Counted from the first letter of the stretch, positions 49,361 through 59,316 are shown. The stretch is 64,000 nucleotides of DNA from Streptomyces sp. TSRI0107 (GCF_001905845.1 NZ_LIVZ01000005.1:124001-188000), one strand, 5' to 3'. The notes: generated by a model not told the origin, from the letters alone. A program made the numbers and translations.

Positions 49361-50653
49361 ATGATGCGTACGCGTCCGCTGAAGGTGGCGCTGCTGGGCT
49401 GTGGAGTGGTCGGCTCAGAGGTGGCGCGCATCATGACGACGCACGCCGACGACCTCGCCGCCCGGATCGGGGCCCCGGTGGAGCTGGCCGGTGTGGCCGT
49501 ACGGCGGCCCGACAAGGTCCGTGAGGGCATCGACCCCTCCCTCGTCACCACCGACGCCACCGCCCTCGTCAAACGCGGCGACATCGACGTCGTGGTCGAG
49601 GTCATCGGCGGGATCGAGCCCGCGCGGACCCTCATCACCACCGCCTTCGCGCACGGCGCCTCCGTCGTCTCCGCCAACAAGGCCCTCCTCGCCCAGGACG
49701 GCGCCGCCCTGCACGCGGCGGCCGAGGAGCACGGCAAGGACCTCTACTACGAGGCCGCCGTCGCCGGCGCCATCCCGCTGATCCGGCCGCTGCGCGAGTC
49801 GCTCGCCGGCGACAAGGTCAACCGGGTGCTCGGCATCGTCAACGGGACGACGAACTTCATCCTCGACAAGATGGACTCCACCGGCGCCGGCTACCAGGAG
49901 GCCCTCGACGAGGCCACCGCGCTCGGATACGCCGAGGCCGACCCGACCGCCGACGTCGAGGGCTTCGACGCCGCCGCCAAGGCCGCGATCCTGGCCGGCA
50001 TCGCCTTCCACACCCGGGTGCGCCTCGACGACGTCTACCGCGAGGGCATGACCGAGGTGACGGCGGCGGACTTCGCCTCCGCCAAGGAGATGGGCTGCAC
50101 CATCAAGCTGCTCGCCATCTGCGAGCGGGCCGCCGACGGGGAGTCCGTCACCGCGCGCGTGCACCCGGCGATGATCCCGCTGACCCACCCGCTCGCCTCC
50201 GTGCGCGGCGCGTACAACGCGGTCTTCGTCGAATCGGACGCCTCCGGCCAGCTGATGTTCTACGGCCCCGGCGCCGGCGGCTCGCCCACCGCCTCCGCCG
50301 TCCTCGGCGACCTCGTCGCCGTCTGCCGCAACCGGCTCAGCGGCACCACCGGCCCCGGCGAGTCCGCCTACGCCGCGCTGCCCGTCTCGCCCATGGGCGA
50401 GGTCGTCACGCGCTACCACATCAGCCTCGACGTGGCTGACAAACCGGGCGTTCTCGCCCAGGTCGCGACCGTCTTCGCCGAGCACGGAGTCTCGATCGAT
50501 ACGGTTCGCCAGCAGGGGAAGGACGGCGAGGCCTCCCTCGTCGTCGTCACCCACCGCGCGTCCGACGCCGCCCTGAACGGGACCGTCGAGGCGCTGCGCA
50601 AGCTCGACACCGTGCGCGGTGTCGCCAGCATCATGCGGGTTGAAGGAGAGTAA
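49361..50653 (+). CDS. hom: Homoserine dehydrogenase
   Basis: This 430-residue enzyme reduces aspartate semialdehyde to homoserine, the branch point to threonine and methionine. It has an N-terminal NAD(P) fold (VALLGCGVVGSEVA), a catalytic domain (ATALGYAEADPTADVEGFDA) and a C-terminal ACT domain (HISLDVADKPGVLAQVATVF) through which threonine usually inhibits it. The ATG at 49361 (MMRTRPLKV) has GAGG just upstream; a GTG 48 nt earlier is less likely. It is the first gene of hom-thrC, 6 bp before thrC. Confidence 0.95.
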   Translation: MMRTRPLKVALLGCGVVGSEVARIMTTHADDLAARIGAPVELAGVAVRRPDKVREGIDPSLVTTDATALVKRGDIDVVVEVIGGIEPARTLITTAFAHGASVVSANKALLAQDGAALHAAAEEHGKDLYYEAAVAGAIPLIRPLRESLAGDKVNRVLGIVNGTTNFILDKMDSTGAGYQEALDEATALGYAEADPTADVEGFDAAAKAAILAGIAFHTRVRLDDVYREGMTEVTAADFASAKEMGCTIKLLAICERAADGESVTARVHPAMIPLTHPLASVRGAYNAVFVESDASGQLMFYGPGAGGSPTASAVLGDLVAVCRNRLSGTTGPGESAYAALPVSPMGEVVTRYHISLDVADKPGVLAQVATVFAEHGVSIDTVRQQGKDGEASLVVVTHRASDAALNGTVEALRKLDTVRGVASIMRVEGE

Positions 50654-50659
50654 CCAGCA

Positions 50660-51718
50660 ATGACCCACCAGTGGCGCGGAATCATCGAGGAGTACCGGGA
50701 CCGGCTGCCGGTATCCGACACCACGCCGGTCGTGACGCTCCGCGAGGGCGGCACGCCCCTCGTGCCCGCGCAGGTGCTCTCCGAGCGCACGGGCTGCGAG
50801 GTCCACCTCAAGGTGGAGGGCGCGAACCCCACCGGGTCCTTCAAGGACCGCGGCATGACCATGGCCATCTCCAAGGCCAAGGAGGAGGGCGCGAAGGCGG
50901 TCATCTGCGCCTCCACCGGCAACACGTCGGCGAGTGCCGCCGCGTACGCCGTGCGGGCCGGTATGGTTTCGGCCGTTCTCGTCCCGCAGGGCAAGATCGC
51001 GCTCGGCAAGATGGGCCAGGCCCTGGTGCACGGCGCGAAGATCCTCCAGGTCGACGGAAACTTCGACGACTGCCTCACGCTGGCCCGCGCGCTCAGCGAC
51101 AACTACCCGGTCGCGCTGGTCAATTCGGTCAACCCGGTGCGTATCGAGGGCCAGAAGACGGCCGCGTTCGAAATCGTCGACATGCTCGGCGACGCGCCCG
51201 ACGTCCACGTCCTCCCGGTCGGCAACGCCGGCAACATCACCGCCTACTGGCGGGGCTACAAGGAGTACGCCGCCGACGGCGTGTCCGCCAAGACGCCCCG
51301 CATGTGGGGCTTCCAGGCCTCCGGCTCCGCGCCCATCGTGCGCGGCGAGGTGGTCAAGGACCCGTCGACCATTGCCACCGCGATCCGGATCGGCAACCCC
51401 GCCTCCTGGCAGCACGCGCTGAACGCCCGCGACGAGTCCGGCGGGTTCATCGACGAGGTGACGGACCGTGAAATTCTGCGCGCCTACCGGCTGTTGGCCG
51501 CGCAGGAGGGCGTCTTCGTGGAGCCCGCCTCCGCGGCGTCGGTGGCCGGTCTGCTGAAGGCCGCCGAGCAGGGCAAGGTCGATCCGGGCCAGCGGATCGT
51601 CTGCACTGTCACCGGCAACGGCCTGAAGGACCCGGACTGGGCCGTCGCCGGCGCCCCGCAGCCGGTCACCGTCCCGGTCGACGCGGCGACGGCGGCCGAG
51701 CGGCTCGGCCTGGTGTAA
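50660..51718 (+). CDS. thrC: Threonine synthase
   Basis: This 352-residue PLP enzyme converts O-phosphohomoserine into threonine. The PLP lysine lies in [11 protein letters not shown] (near residue 58), and the phosphate-binding loop [12 protein letters not shown] is near 185. The short actinobacterial form lacks the regulatory N-terminal extension of plant enzymes. It starts 6 bp after hom (AAGGAGAG upstream) and ends before a hairpin. Confidence 0.95.
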   Translation: MTHQWRGIIEEYRDRLPVSDTTPVVTLREGGTPLVPAQVLSERTGCEVHLKVEGANPTGSFKDRGMTMAISKAKEEGAKAVICASTGNTSASAAAYAVRAGMVSAVLVPQGKIALGKMGQALVHGAKILQVDGNFDDCLTLARALSDNYPVALVNSVNPVRIEGQKTAAFEIVDMLGDAPDVHVLPVGNAGNITAYWRGYKEYAADGVSAKTPRMWGFQASGSAPIVRGEVVKDPSTIATAIRIGNPASWQHALNARDESGGFIDEVTDREILRAYRLLAAQEGVFVEPASAASVAGLLKAAEQGKVDPGQRIVCTVTGNGLKDPDWAVAGAPQPVTVPVDAATAAERLGLV

Positions 51719-51776
51719 CGAGCGCCACGTCAGGCGTAAGACGGCGCTTGCCTGGGGAACTTCCCTTACGGGGGGT

Positions 51777-51852
51777 GCACAGGGGGCTTACGACACGCAT
51801 CGTGCGCCTCCTGTGCGCCCTATGTCGCCACAGAACCTTCCTTCGATAGGCT
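51777..51852 (+). promoter_or_regulatory. Hairpin and putative thrB promoter
   Basis: A stem (51777-51787 with 51806-51816; GCACAGG/CCTGTGC core) follows thrC and may end its transcript. Further on, TAGGCT at 51847-51852 resembles a vegetative -10 box, with TGTCGC as a weak -35 18 bp upstream, suggesting that thrB has its own promoter. The 279-bp gap shows no gene. Confidence 0.4.
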
Positions 51853-51997
51853 GTACTGAACCCGCCCGCCGCATATGCCGCGGTGCCGCGCGGTCTTCGT
51901 GATCAGCGGCCCCTCAGCGGCCCCTGGGTTCTCGTACGTCATCGAATGTCATCGAATGTCTTCGACAATCACGCAGCTCAAGGAGAGTCATCGAGCG

Positions 51998-52936
51998 ATG
52001 GCCGGTCCAGCCTTCCGCGCCGCCGCCGTCCGGGTGCGCGTCCCCGCCACCAGCGCCAACCTCGGCCCGGGCTTCGACGCCCTCGGCCTCGCGCTGGGGC
52101 TGTACGACGACGTGGTCGTCCGGGTGGCCGACTCCGGGCTGCACATCGACATCGCGGGTGAGGGAAGCGAGACGCTTCCCCGCGACGAGAAGCACCTCCT
52201 CGTCCGCTCCCTGCGCACCGCCTTCGATCTGCTGGGCGGACAGCCGCGCGGCCTGGAGATCGTCTGCGCGAACCGGATTCCGCACGGCCGCGGCCTGGGC
52301 TCCTCCTCCGCCGCCATCTGCGCCGGCATCGTCGCGGCGCGCGCCGTGACCATAGGCGGCGAGGCCCGGCTCGACGACGCGGCCCTGCTGGAACTCGCCA
52401 CCGAGATCGAGGGTCACCCGGACAACGTCGCGGCCTGTCTGCTGGGCGGCTTCACCCTCTCCTGGATGGAGAACGGCGCCGCGCGGGCGATCAGGATGGA
52501 CCCCGCGGATTCCATCGTTCCGGTGGTTTTCGTGCCCGGAAAGCCGGTCCTGACCGAGACCGCGCGCGGCCTGCTCCCGCGCACCGTTCCGCACGTCGAC
52601 GCCGCCGTCAACGCGGGCCGTGCCGCCCTGCTCGTCGAGGCCCTGACCAGGCGCCCCGAGCTGCTGCTGCCCGCCACCGAGGACCGTCTCCACCAGGAGT
52701 ACCGCGCCCCCGCCATGCCGGAGAGCGCGGCGCTGGTGGAGCGGCTGCGCGCCGACGGGATCCCCGCGGTGATCTCCGGCGCGGGCCCCACGGTGATGGC
52801 CCTGGCCGACGCCGGTACGGCCGACAAGGTGGAGGCGCTGGCCGGATCGGACTGGGCCGCGAACCGGCTGGCCCTGGACGCGCAGGGAGCGAGCGTTCTG
52901 CCGCTCGCGACCGGCGCCGCGCCCGGCGCGGATTGA
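51998..52936 (+). CDS. thrB: Homoserine kinase
   Basis: This 312-residue GHMP kinase phosphorylates homoserine for threonine synthase. GHMP motif 1 is RVPATSANLGPGFDALG (near residue 10), motif 2 is the ATP loop HGRGLGSSSAAICAG (near 90), and motif 3 is ISGAGPTVMAL (near 260). The ATG at 51998 follows AAGGAGAG; an earlier in-frame start would add residues translated from repeated, non-conserved DNA. It lies in the usual actinobacterial order hom-thrC-thrB-rho. Confidence 0.95.
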   Translation: MAGPAFRAAAVRVRVPATSANLGPGFDALGLALGLYDDVVVRVADSGLHIDIAGEGSETLPRDEKHLLVRSLRTAFDLLGGQPRGLEIVCANRIPHGRGLGSSSAAICAGIVAARAVTIGGEARLDDAALLELATEIEGHPDNVAACLLGGFTLSWMENGAARAIRMDPADSIVPVVFVPGKPVLTETARGLLPRTVPHVDAAVNAGRAALLVEALTRRPELLLPATEDRLHQEYRAPAMPESAALVERLRADGIPAVISGAGPTVMALADAGTADKVEALAGSDWAANRLALDAQGASVLPLATGAAPGAD

Positions 52937-53343
52937 AAGAGCGGGCGATTGCCGGATGTGGAGAGGGGGAATGTTTGTTGGATCCGGTAGTGTTAATCTC
53001 AAGTCTGCACCCGACCCCACCATGGCGAGGTGCCTCGTGTCCCCGTCCGGGACAGAGATTCTTCCGGGAGCCCCCCAAGTCGCACTGTGTCTCGTACCTC
53101 GTATGCGGGCAGTACGTCGTACGCCGACACTGAGCGGCCCGCCGGGCACGCTCCGGAACCGGTGCGACCACGCCACGTGACACCAGGTGCCACGGCTCGA
53201 GGAAGCGCCATCACCAGATATCTCTCCCGCCGATTAGGCGGACCACCGCCCCGGCACGGTTCACACAGCAAGGACCGAAGCCGGACAGCACAACCGGTCG
53301 CCGAGCCAGACAGGCCGACGTCCGCTCCAGGGAAGGACCCTTC
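52937..53343 (+). other. 407-bp rho leader region
   Basis: There is no clear gene here. The region begins with the AT-rich segment TGTTTGTTGGATCC...GTTAATCTC, the likely promoter zone, and continues as a long C-rich, G-poor stretch (for example CACGCCACGTGACACCAG, and the CA- and CC-rich 53200-53340). Such RNA is a good Rho-binding substrate and would fit autogenous control of rho by its own product. An open frame of 52 codons from ATG 53022 is present but has no ribosome site. Confidence 0.5.
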
Positions 53344-55326
53344 GTGAGCGACACCACCGATCTGATGGGCGCACGTGTCGAGGAGACCGCTGCCGCGCCC
53401 GCCACGGACGCCTCCGCGCCTGCCACCGGTGCCGGCTCCCGGCGGCGCCGCGGTACCGGCCTCGAGGGCATGGTGCTGGCCGAGCTGCAGCAGGTCGCAT
53501 CCGGCCTCGGCATCAGGGGCACCGCGCGGATGCGCAAGAGCCAGCTGATCGAGGTCATCAAGGAGGCGCAGGCCGCCGGGGGAGCCCCCGCCAAGGCCGA
53601 GACCGCCACCGAGACCAAGCCCAAGCGCCGCGCCACCTCCAAGGCCCGTACGGGTGAGGAATCCGCCGCCGCGAAGAAGGCGGACAAGTCCGAGGCCCCG
53701 GCCGAGAAGGCCGTGGCCCAGCAGCAGATCGAGATTCCCGGTCAGCCTGCGAGCGAGGACGCTCCCGCCGAGCGCCGTCGTCGCCGCGCCACCGCCGAGG
53801 CCGGCGCGCCCGCGGCCGCCGCGCCCGAGACGGTCGCCGCCGAGGCGAAGAGCGAGCCGAAGGCCGAGACGCCCGCGCAGCAGCAGCCGCAGCAGGGCGA
53901 GGCCAAGGGTGACGCCGGTGACGGCGCCGAGGGCCGCCGTCGCGACCGCCGTGAGCGCGGCCGGGACCGGGACCGTGACCGTGACCGCCGCAAGGGCGAC
54001 GACCAGCAGGGCCAGGGCGGCCAGCGGCAGCAGCAGAGCCAGCAGCAGGGCCGCCAGGAGCGCGACCGGCAGCAACAGGACGACGACGACTTCGACGGCG
54101 GCCGCCGTGGCCGTCGCGGACGCTACCGCGACCGCCGGGGCCGTCGCGGGCGCGACGACGTGCAGGAGCCGCAGATCGCCGAGGACGACGTCCTGATCCC
54201 GGTCGCGGGCATCCTGGACATCCTCGACAACTACGCCTTCATCCGTACGTCGGGCTACCTGCCGGGCCCGAACGACGTGTACGTCTCCCTCGCCCAGGTC
54301 CGCAAGAACGGCCTGCGCAAGGGTGACCACATCACCGGCGCGGTCCGCCAGCCGAAGGAAGGCGAGCGGCGCGAGAAGTTCAACGCGCTGGTCCGCCTGG
54401 ACTCCGTCAACGGCATGGCGCCCGAACACGGCCGTGGGCGGCCGGAGTTCAACAAGCTGACGCCGCTGTACCCGCAGGACCGGCTCCGTCTGGAGACCGA
54501 CCCGGGCGTGCTGACCACGCGGATCATCGACCTCGTGTCGCCGATCGGCAAGGGCCAGCGCGGTCTGATCGTGGCCCCGCCGAAGACCGGCAAGACCATG
54601 ATCATGCAGGCGATCGCCAACGCGATCACGCACAACAACCCCGAGTGCCACCTGATGGTCGTCCTCGTCGACGAGCGTCCGGAAGAGGTCACCGACATGC
54701 AGCGGTCGGTGAAGGGCGAGGTCATCTCCTCGACCTTCGACCGCCCGGCCGAGGACCACACCACGGTCGCCGAGCTGGCCATCGAGCGCGCCAAGCGCCT
54801 GGTGGAGCTGGGTCACGACGTGGTCGTGCTGCTCGACTCGATCACGCGTCTGGGCCGTGCGTACAACCTCGCCGCGCCCGCCTCCGGCCGCATCCTGTCC
54901 GGTGGTGTCGACTCGACCGCCCTGTACCCGCCGAAGCGCTTCTTCGGCGCGGCCCGCAACATCGAGGACGGCGGCTCGCTGACCATCCTCGCCACCGCTC
55001 TGGTGGACACCGGGTCCCGCATGGACGAGGTGATCTTCGAGGAGTTCAAGGGCACCGGCAACATGGAGCTCAAGCTCGACCGCAAGCTCGCGGACAAGCG
55101 GATCTTCCCGGCGGTGGACGTGGACGCGTCCGGTACCCGTAAGGAGGAGATCCTGCTCGGGGCCGAGGAGCTGGGCATCGTCTGGAAGCTGCGGCGGGTG
55201 CTGCACGCGCTCGACCAGCAGCAGGCGATCGAGCTGCTGCTCGACAAGATGAAGCAGACGAAGTCGAACGTCGAGTTCCTTATGCAGATCCAGAAGACGA
55301 CGCCCGCGCCGGGGAACGGCGACTAG
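53344..55326 (+). CDS. rho: Transcription termination factor Rho
   Basis: This 660-residue hexameric RNA helicase releases RNA polymerase. It has an N-terminal Rho_N/SAP-like helix ([18 protein letters not shown], residues 40-57). A 200-residue actinobacterial insertion follows, rich in Arg/Asp/Gly/Gln ([20 protein letters not shown]) and thought to bind RNA. Then come the cold-shock-like RNA-binding domain ([16 protein letters not shown], near 285) and the ATPase core with Walker [12 protein letters not shown] (near 415) and Walker [17 protein letters not shown] (near 500). GTG start. Confidence 0.97.
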   Translation: MSDTTDLMGARVEETAAAPATDASAPATGAGSRRRRGTGLEGMVLAELQQVASGLGIRGTARMRKSQLIEVIKEAQAAGGAPAKAETATETKPKRRATSKARTGEESAAAKKADKSEAPAEKAVAQQQIEIPGQPASEDAPAERRRRRATAEAGAPAAAAPETVAAEAKSEPKAETPAQQQPQQGEAKGDAGDGAEGRRRDRRERGRDRDRDRDRRKGDDQQGQGGQRQQQSQQQGRQERDRQQQDDDDFDGGRRGRRGRYRDRRGRRGRDDVQEPQIAEDDVLIPVAGILDILDNYAFIRTSGYLPGPNDVYVSLAQVRKNGLRKGDHITGAVRQPKEGERREKFNALVRLDSVNGMAPEHGRGRPEFNKLTPLYPQDRLRLETDPGVLTTRIIDLVSPIGKGQRGLIVAPPKTGKTMIMQAIANAITHNNPECHLMVVLVDERPEEVTDMQRSVKGEVISSTFDRPAEDHTTVAELAIERAKRLVELGHDVVVLLDSITRLGRAYNLAAPASGRILSGGVDSTALYPPKRFFGAARNIEDGGSLTILATALVDTGSRMDEVIFEEFKGTGNMELKLDRKLADKRIFPAVDVDASGTRKEEILLGAEELGIVWKLRRVLHALDQQQAIELLLDKMKQTKSNVEFLMQIQKTTPAPGNGD

Positions 55327-55400
55327 TCGCCGTCGACCGTCCAGGTCGTTGTCGGCTGCGGGTGCGCTGTGGCTTGTCGCGCAGTTCCCCGCGCCCCCCG

Positions 55401-55440
55401 AAGGCCGGTCCTCGTCACGTCAGTGACGAGGACCGGCCTT
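55401..55440 (+). terminator. Strong intrinsic terminator after rho
   Basis: An 18-bp perfect stem (55401-55418 with 55423-55440) with a GTCA tetraloop is followed by TTGG. It is one of the strongest hairpins in the window and lets rho transcripts end without Rho. Confidence 0.92.
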
Positions 55441-55507
55441 TTGGCGCTGAGGAGAACGGGCGTATCCATGCGCCCCTTCTCACTCCTGCACCTCTGGGGG
55501 GACTTTC

Positions 55508-57322
55508 TTGTCCACGACCTCGTCCCGGTCCGGTCGTCACAGACGCCGCATACGTCTCGCCCTGCCCGTCTCCGCGGCCGGTGTCGCCGTCGCTGTCGCC
55601 GCGGCGCTGCTGACCGGGTCCGCGGACGCGGCCACCTCGTTGCCGAAGCCCGCCTTCGAGCCCGCCGTGAGTTCGGCTTCCGCCGCGGAGCTGGAGCGGC
55701 GGCTCGTCACCGCGATCGCCGGGGACGAAGCGGCCGGCAAGGGGCTGAGCAAGTCGTCGTACAGCGCCGGGACCAGCGAGGGGACCGTCGACGCGAAGAT
55801 CATCGGCGGCAGTACCACGACCATCACCTCGGCCCCGTGGATGGCCCAGCTCTGGTACGGCGACGACAAGGGCACCGCCGACAAGAGCGACGACGTCGGC
55901 TTCTTCTGCGGTGGCGCGGTCGTCGCGCCGACGAAGATCCTCACAGCCGCGCACTGCGTCGCCGGGTACGACTGGAACGGCCACGGCTCGGTCATCACGG
56001 GCACCGCGCAGCTGCCGGCCGTCGACGACCAGGGCTACATCACCGACCTGCACGGCGGCAGCCTCAGCGGCGTCTGGCGGCAGTGGCACCTGCCGTCGTA
56101 CGACTCGGCGACCATCGACGGCGACATCGCGGTCCTGACCCTGCCGTACGCGGTCAAGGCGACGCCGATCCGGATGACGACGTCCGGGGACACCGCCTCG
56201 TACGCCGCCGGGACCAGCGCCAAGGTCTACGGCTGGGGCCGGACCAGTTCCACGAACGACGACGTCTCCGAGACGCTGAAGACGGCCACGCTGCCCGTGC
56301 AGTCCGACACCACCTGCGCGGCCGCCTACGGCTCGGACTTCGTCAAGGGCCACATGGTCTGCGCGGGCAAGCCCGCCTCCGGCAGCGACAGCGGCACCAC
56401 CAGCGCCTGCAACGGCGACTCCGGCGGCCCGCTGGTCGTGAACAACCGGATCGTCGGCATCGTCTCGTGGGGCGTGCAGGACTGCGTCGCCCGGGGTGCC
56501 TACAGCGTCTTCACCAAGGTCGGCTCGTACGTCGGCGCCGCCTACCCGCGCCTCGACGACACCAACATCAGCGGCGACCACAAGGCCGACCTGTGGGTGC
56601 GCAACGCGTCCACCGCGACCGGCTACTCCAAGGACTCCAAGGGGAGTTCCTTCGCGGCCCGCGAGTCGTGGGGCGACTGGTCCGGTGTGAACCTCGTCCT
56701 GCAGACCGACCTGGACCGTGACGGCTACCAGGACCTCGTGTACCGCCGCAGCAGCGACGGCGACGTCTTCTGGTCCCACTACGTGCGCAGCAGCAACTCC
56801 TGGACCACCACGCGGCTCGCCGACAACTGGAAGACCCGCACCCGCATCGTCACCCCGGGCGACGTCACCGGCGACTACCTCCCCGATCTGCTCTCGGTCG
56901 ACTCGGCCGGCGTGCTGTGGATCTACCCCGGCAAGGGCGACGGCTCCTTCGCGACCCGCGTGCAGGCCGGCTCGGGCTGGAACCAGTACAACTCCGTGCG
57001 CGGCCACGGCGACTTCACCGGCGACGGCAGGACCGACCTGATCGCCCGCAGCAAGACCGGCAGCCACGTGTACCTCTACAAGGGCACCGGCAAGGCCGGC
57101 ACAGGCGCCTTCTCCACTCGGACCAAGGTGCGCACCTGGAGCGACTACAACGCCTTCGACGCGGTCGGCGACATCAGCGGCGACGGCAAGGCCGACTTCC
57201 TGGCCCGTACGCCCGGCGGCACGCTCTACCTCTACAAGGGCACCGGGAAGGCCACGAGCGAGATCTTCGCCACAAGGATCTCCGTCGGGACCGACTTCAA
57301 GCAGTACGACATCTTTGGCTGA
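55508..57322 (+). CDS. Secreted trypsin-like serine protease with FG-GAP repeats
   Basis: This 604-residue exported protease has an N-terminal signal (basic HRRRIRLALP, then a hydrophobic AAGVAVAVAAALLTGSADA). The chymotrypsin-fold domain has the catalytic triad H149 (TAAHC), D206 (DGDIAVL) and S305 (GDSGGP). After residue 345 come several FG-GAP/VCBS-like repeats with calcium-loop sequences (DLDRDGYQDLVYR, DVTGDYLPDLLSV, DFTGDGRTDLIAR, DISGDGKADFLAR), which form a beta-propeller for binding or stability. The TTG start has GGGGGGAC upstream. It is probably involved in extracellular protein digestion. Confidence 0.9.
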   Translation: MSTTSSRSGRHRRRIRLALPVSAAGVAVAVAAALLTGSADAATSLPKPAFEPAVSSASAAELERRLVTAIAGDEAAGKGLSKSSYSAGTSEGTVDAKIIGGSTTTITSAPWMAQLWYGDDKGTADKSDDVGFFCGGAVVAPTKILTAAHCVAGYDWNGHGSVITGTAQLPAVDDQGYITDLHGGSLSGVWRQWHLPSYDSATIDGDIAVLTLPYAVKATPIRMTTSGDTASYAAGTSAKVYGWGRTSSTNDDVSETLKTATLPVQSDTTCAAAYGSDFVKGHMVCAGKPASGSDSGTTSACNGDSGGPLVVNNRIVGIVSWGVQDCVARGAYSVFTKVGSYVGAAYPRLDDTNISGDHKADLWVRNASTATGYSKDSKGSSFAARESWGDWSGVNLVLQTDLDRDGYQDLVYRRSSDGDVFWSHYVRSSNSWTTTRLADNWKTRTRIVTPGDVTGDYLPDLLSVDSAGVLWIYPGKGDGSFATRVQAGSGWNQYNSVRGHGDFTGDGRTDLIARSKTGSHVYLYKGTGKAGTGAFSTRTKVRTWSDYNAFDAVGDISGDGKADFLARTPGGTLYLYKGTGKATSEIFATRISVGTDFKQYDIFG

Positions 57323-57373
57323 GTCACCCCGAAATCGCAGGTGAGCGCGGTGACCCGCCGCTCACGACCGCTA

Positions 57374-57412
57374 CGCACCGTGCCCGCCCGAGCCCCGGGC
57401 GGGCACAGTGCG
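57374..57412 (+). terminator. Terminator after protease gene
   Basis: A 15-bp stem with one mismatch (CGCAC-C-GTGCCCGCCC against GGGCGGGCAC-A-GTGCG) and a 7-nt loop lies 50 bp after the protease stop. There is no T-run. Confidence 0.7.
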
Positions 57413-57416
57413 TCAT

Positions 57417-57445
57417 GCAACCCTGTGCCGACTTCCCCCGTCTGA
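57417..57445 (+). promoter_or_regulatory. ECF sigma (sigma-E-like) promoter before LCP gene
   Basis: GCAACC (57417-57422) and CGTCTGA (57439-57445), 16 bp apart, match the AAC/CGTC pattern of envelope-stress ECF promoters in Streptomyces. The gene 100 bp downstream makes a cell-wall polymer ligase, a typical sigma-E target class. The regulator itself is not in this window. Confidence 0.5.
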
Positions 57446-57544
57446 CCCCACGGGACGACGATGGAGCGGTGCCGGGACGTCGGGCACGACCGCGTCCGAC
57501 CGCCACCGCAGGGGGTAACCGACCGGACGAGAGCCGAGGAGCAC

Positions 57545-58678
57545 ATGTCTGCCGAGAGCACGCCGGAGCCCGGCATACCGGGCGAGCCCCGCACGAGCGG
57601 CCCGAGCCGGCGAGGCAAGGGCCGGCGCCGCAAGCCCCGGGCCGCACACCGCAAGGGGCTGATGATCACGGCCTGGACCGCGGCGGGCATCGTCGTCCTC
57701 GGCGGCACCGGCGTCGGGTACGTCTACTTCAAGCTCAACGGCAACCTCAAGAGCGTCGACATCGACCAGGCCCTCGGCACCGACCGCCCCGAGAAGGTCG
57801 ACAACGGCTCGCAGAACATCCTGGTCCTCGGCTCGGACACCCGCTCCGGCAGCAACAAGGAGCTCGGCGGCGGCGCCGACGACGGCACCGCCCGCTCCGA
57901 CACGGCGATGATCGTGCACGTCTACGAGGGCCATCAAAAGGCGAGCGTGGTCTCCGTCCCGCGCGACACCCTCATCGACCGCCCCGCCTGCACCGACACC
58001 GACGGCGGCAGCCACCCCGCGGCCTCCGGCGTGATGTTCAACTCCGCGTACTCCACCGGCGGCGCGGCCTGCGCGGTGAAGACCGTCGAATCGCTGACCG
58101 GCATCCGCATGGACCACTACCTGGAGGTCGACTTCAGCGGCTTCCAGGAGCTCATCGACGAGCTGGGCGGCGTCGAGGTCACCACCACCCAGGACATCGA
58201 GGACCCCGACAGCCACCTCGACCTGACGGCCGGCACCCACCGGCTCACCGGCGAGCAGGCCCTCGGCCTGGTCCGCACCCGGCACGGCGTCGGCGACGGC
58301 TCCGACCTCGGCCGCATCCAGCTCCAGCAGGCGTTCCTCAAGGCCCTGCTCGACCAGGTCAAGGACATCGACCTCTTCGGCAACCCGAAGAGGCTCTACG
58401 ACCTCGCCGACACCGCGACCGACACCGTGACCACCGACTCCGACCTGGGCTCGGTGAACTCCCTGCTGTCCTTCGCGAGCGGCCTCAAGGGCATCGGCGC
58501 CTCCGACATGACCATGATCACCATGCCGGTCGTCTACGACCCCGCCGACCCCAACCGGGTCCTGCTGGCGGAGGCCAAGGCCCAGCAGGTCTGGACGGCC
58601 CTGAAGAACGACAGACCGATCCCCAAGTCGGCCACGAAGGGCACGGCGACAGGCGAAGCCAAGGGCGTGGTGAGCTAG
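57545..58678 (+). CDS. LytR-CpsA-Psr (LCP) family cell-wall ligase
   Basis: This 377-residue membrane protein attaches phosphate-linked polymers such as teichoic acids to peptidoglycan. It has a basic cytoplasmic N-terminus ([17 protein letters not shown]), one membrane helix ([23 protein letters not shown], near residues 39-61) and the LCP domain with [35 protein letters not shown] and the conserved [19 protein letters not shown]rg-rich loop. The ATG follows GAGGAGC. Its TAG stop is the first base group of an adjacent MITE-like element. Preceded by a possible ECF promoter. Confidence 0.9.
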   Translation: MSAESTPEPGIPGEPRTSGPSRRGKGRRRKPRAAHRKGLMITAWTAAGIVVLGGTGVGYVYFKLNGNLKSVDIDQALGTDRPEKVDNGSQNILVLGSDTRSGSNKELGGGADDGTARSDTAMIVHVYEGHQKASVVSVPRDTLIDRPACTDTDGGSHPAASGVMFNSAYSTGGAACAVKTVESLTGIRMDHYLEVDFSGFQELIDELGGVEVTTTQDIEDPDSHLDLTAGTHRLTGEQALGLVRTRHGVGDGSDLGRIQLQQAFLKALLDQVKDIDLFGNPKRLYDLADTATDTVTTDSDLGSVNSLLSFASGLKGIGASDMTMITMPVVYDPADPNRVLLAEAKAQQVWTALKNDRPIPKSATKGTATGEAKGVVS

Positions 58679-58864
58679 GCCCTGTCGTTTGGATCATCCC
58701 GGCGTCGCAGGGTCTGGCACGCACATCTGCCGCGTTGTCGTCAGTCGCCGACGCGCCGCGTCGACTCCCTCCTCCGCCTTGCAGCTGCACGCACCAGACC
58801 CCGCTCGACTCGGCCAGGACGCACCGTCCCTCACAGCCGGGCTGATCCAAACGACAGAGCCTAG
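58675..58864. mobile_element. MITE-like inverted-repeat element, copy 2
   Basis: This is a 190-bp element with 29-bp terminal inverted repeats (58675-58703 and 58836-58864; about 26 of 29 match), bounded by CTAG on both sides, with an inner inverted pair GGTCTGG/CCAGACC. Its interior shares GCGTTGTCGTC and CTCCCTCC blocks with the copy at 6898-7102. It separates the LCP gene from the rpmE promoter and provides the LCP stop codon. Confidence 0.8.
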
Positions 58865-58898
58865 CCGGGGGGCGCCACAACCCGCGGGCGGCCCACGG

Positions 58899-58924
58899 GG
58901 AATACACGACCGGTACCCCCGGTT
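58899..58924 (+). promoter_or_regulatory. Sigma-R-type promoter of rpmE
   Basis: GGAAT (58899-58903), 18 bp, GTT (58922-58924) is a perfect match to the GGAAT-N18-GTT consensus of the thiol-stress sigma factor SigR. The ribosomal protein gene rpmE is a known SigR target in Streptomyces coelicolor. The leader to the TTG start is about 100 nt. Confidence 0.75.
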
Positions 58925-59027
58925 TTGGGAGAAGGCGCCAGTCCTGGCAAACTGGTACGTCGGCCCCGGTTCACGCTTCCGCATCCCGCGGCGGCGACCC
59001 GGCGCCCTCCCGAAACTAGGAGACACC

Positions 59028-59252
59028 TTGAAGCGCGACATCCACCCCGAGTACGTCGAGACGCAGGTCAGCTGCACCTGCGGCGCGTCGTTCACCACCC
59101 GTAGCACCATCGCGTCCGGCACCATCCGGGCCGAGGTCTGCTCCGAGTGCCACCCGTTCTACACGGGCAAGCAGAAGATCCTCGACACCGGTGGCCGTGT
59201 GGCCCGCTTCGAGGCCCGCTTCGGCAAGGCTGCCGCCGGCTCCAAGAAGTAG
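59028..59252 (+). CDS. rpmE: 50S ribosomal protein L31, zinc-binding form
   Basis: This 74-residue ribosomal protein of the C+ type has four zinc-binding residues in the pattern C16-x-C18 and C38-xx-C41. It is the zinc form, which is replaced by a Cys-free paralogue under zinc shortage. The TTG start follows AGGAGACACC. A consensus SigR promoter upstream links its expression to oxidative (thiol) stress. It ends 12 bp before a strong terminator and is followed by prfA. Confidence 0.95.
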   Translation: MKRDIHPEYVETQVSCTCGASFTTRSTIASGTIRAEVCSECHPFYTGKQKILDTGGRVARFEARFGKAAAGSKK

Positions 59253-59264
59253 CGAGCCCCTTTT

Positions 59265-59316
59265 CGCCGGTCCACGGTCACGTCCCTTTCCCGGGCGTGC
59301 CGGGACCGGCGTTTTT
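59265..59316 (+). terminator. Intrinsic terminator after rpmE
   Basis: CGCCGGTCC (59265-59273) pairs with GGACCGGCG (59303-59311), with an inner stem, and is followed by TTTTT. A U-run this clear is uncommon in Streptomyces. Confidence 0.85.

Noticed and set aside
53022..53180. An upstream peptide gene before rho
   Set aside because: An ATG-started frame of 52 codons exists but has no ribosome site and random-like composition; treated as leader RNA.
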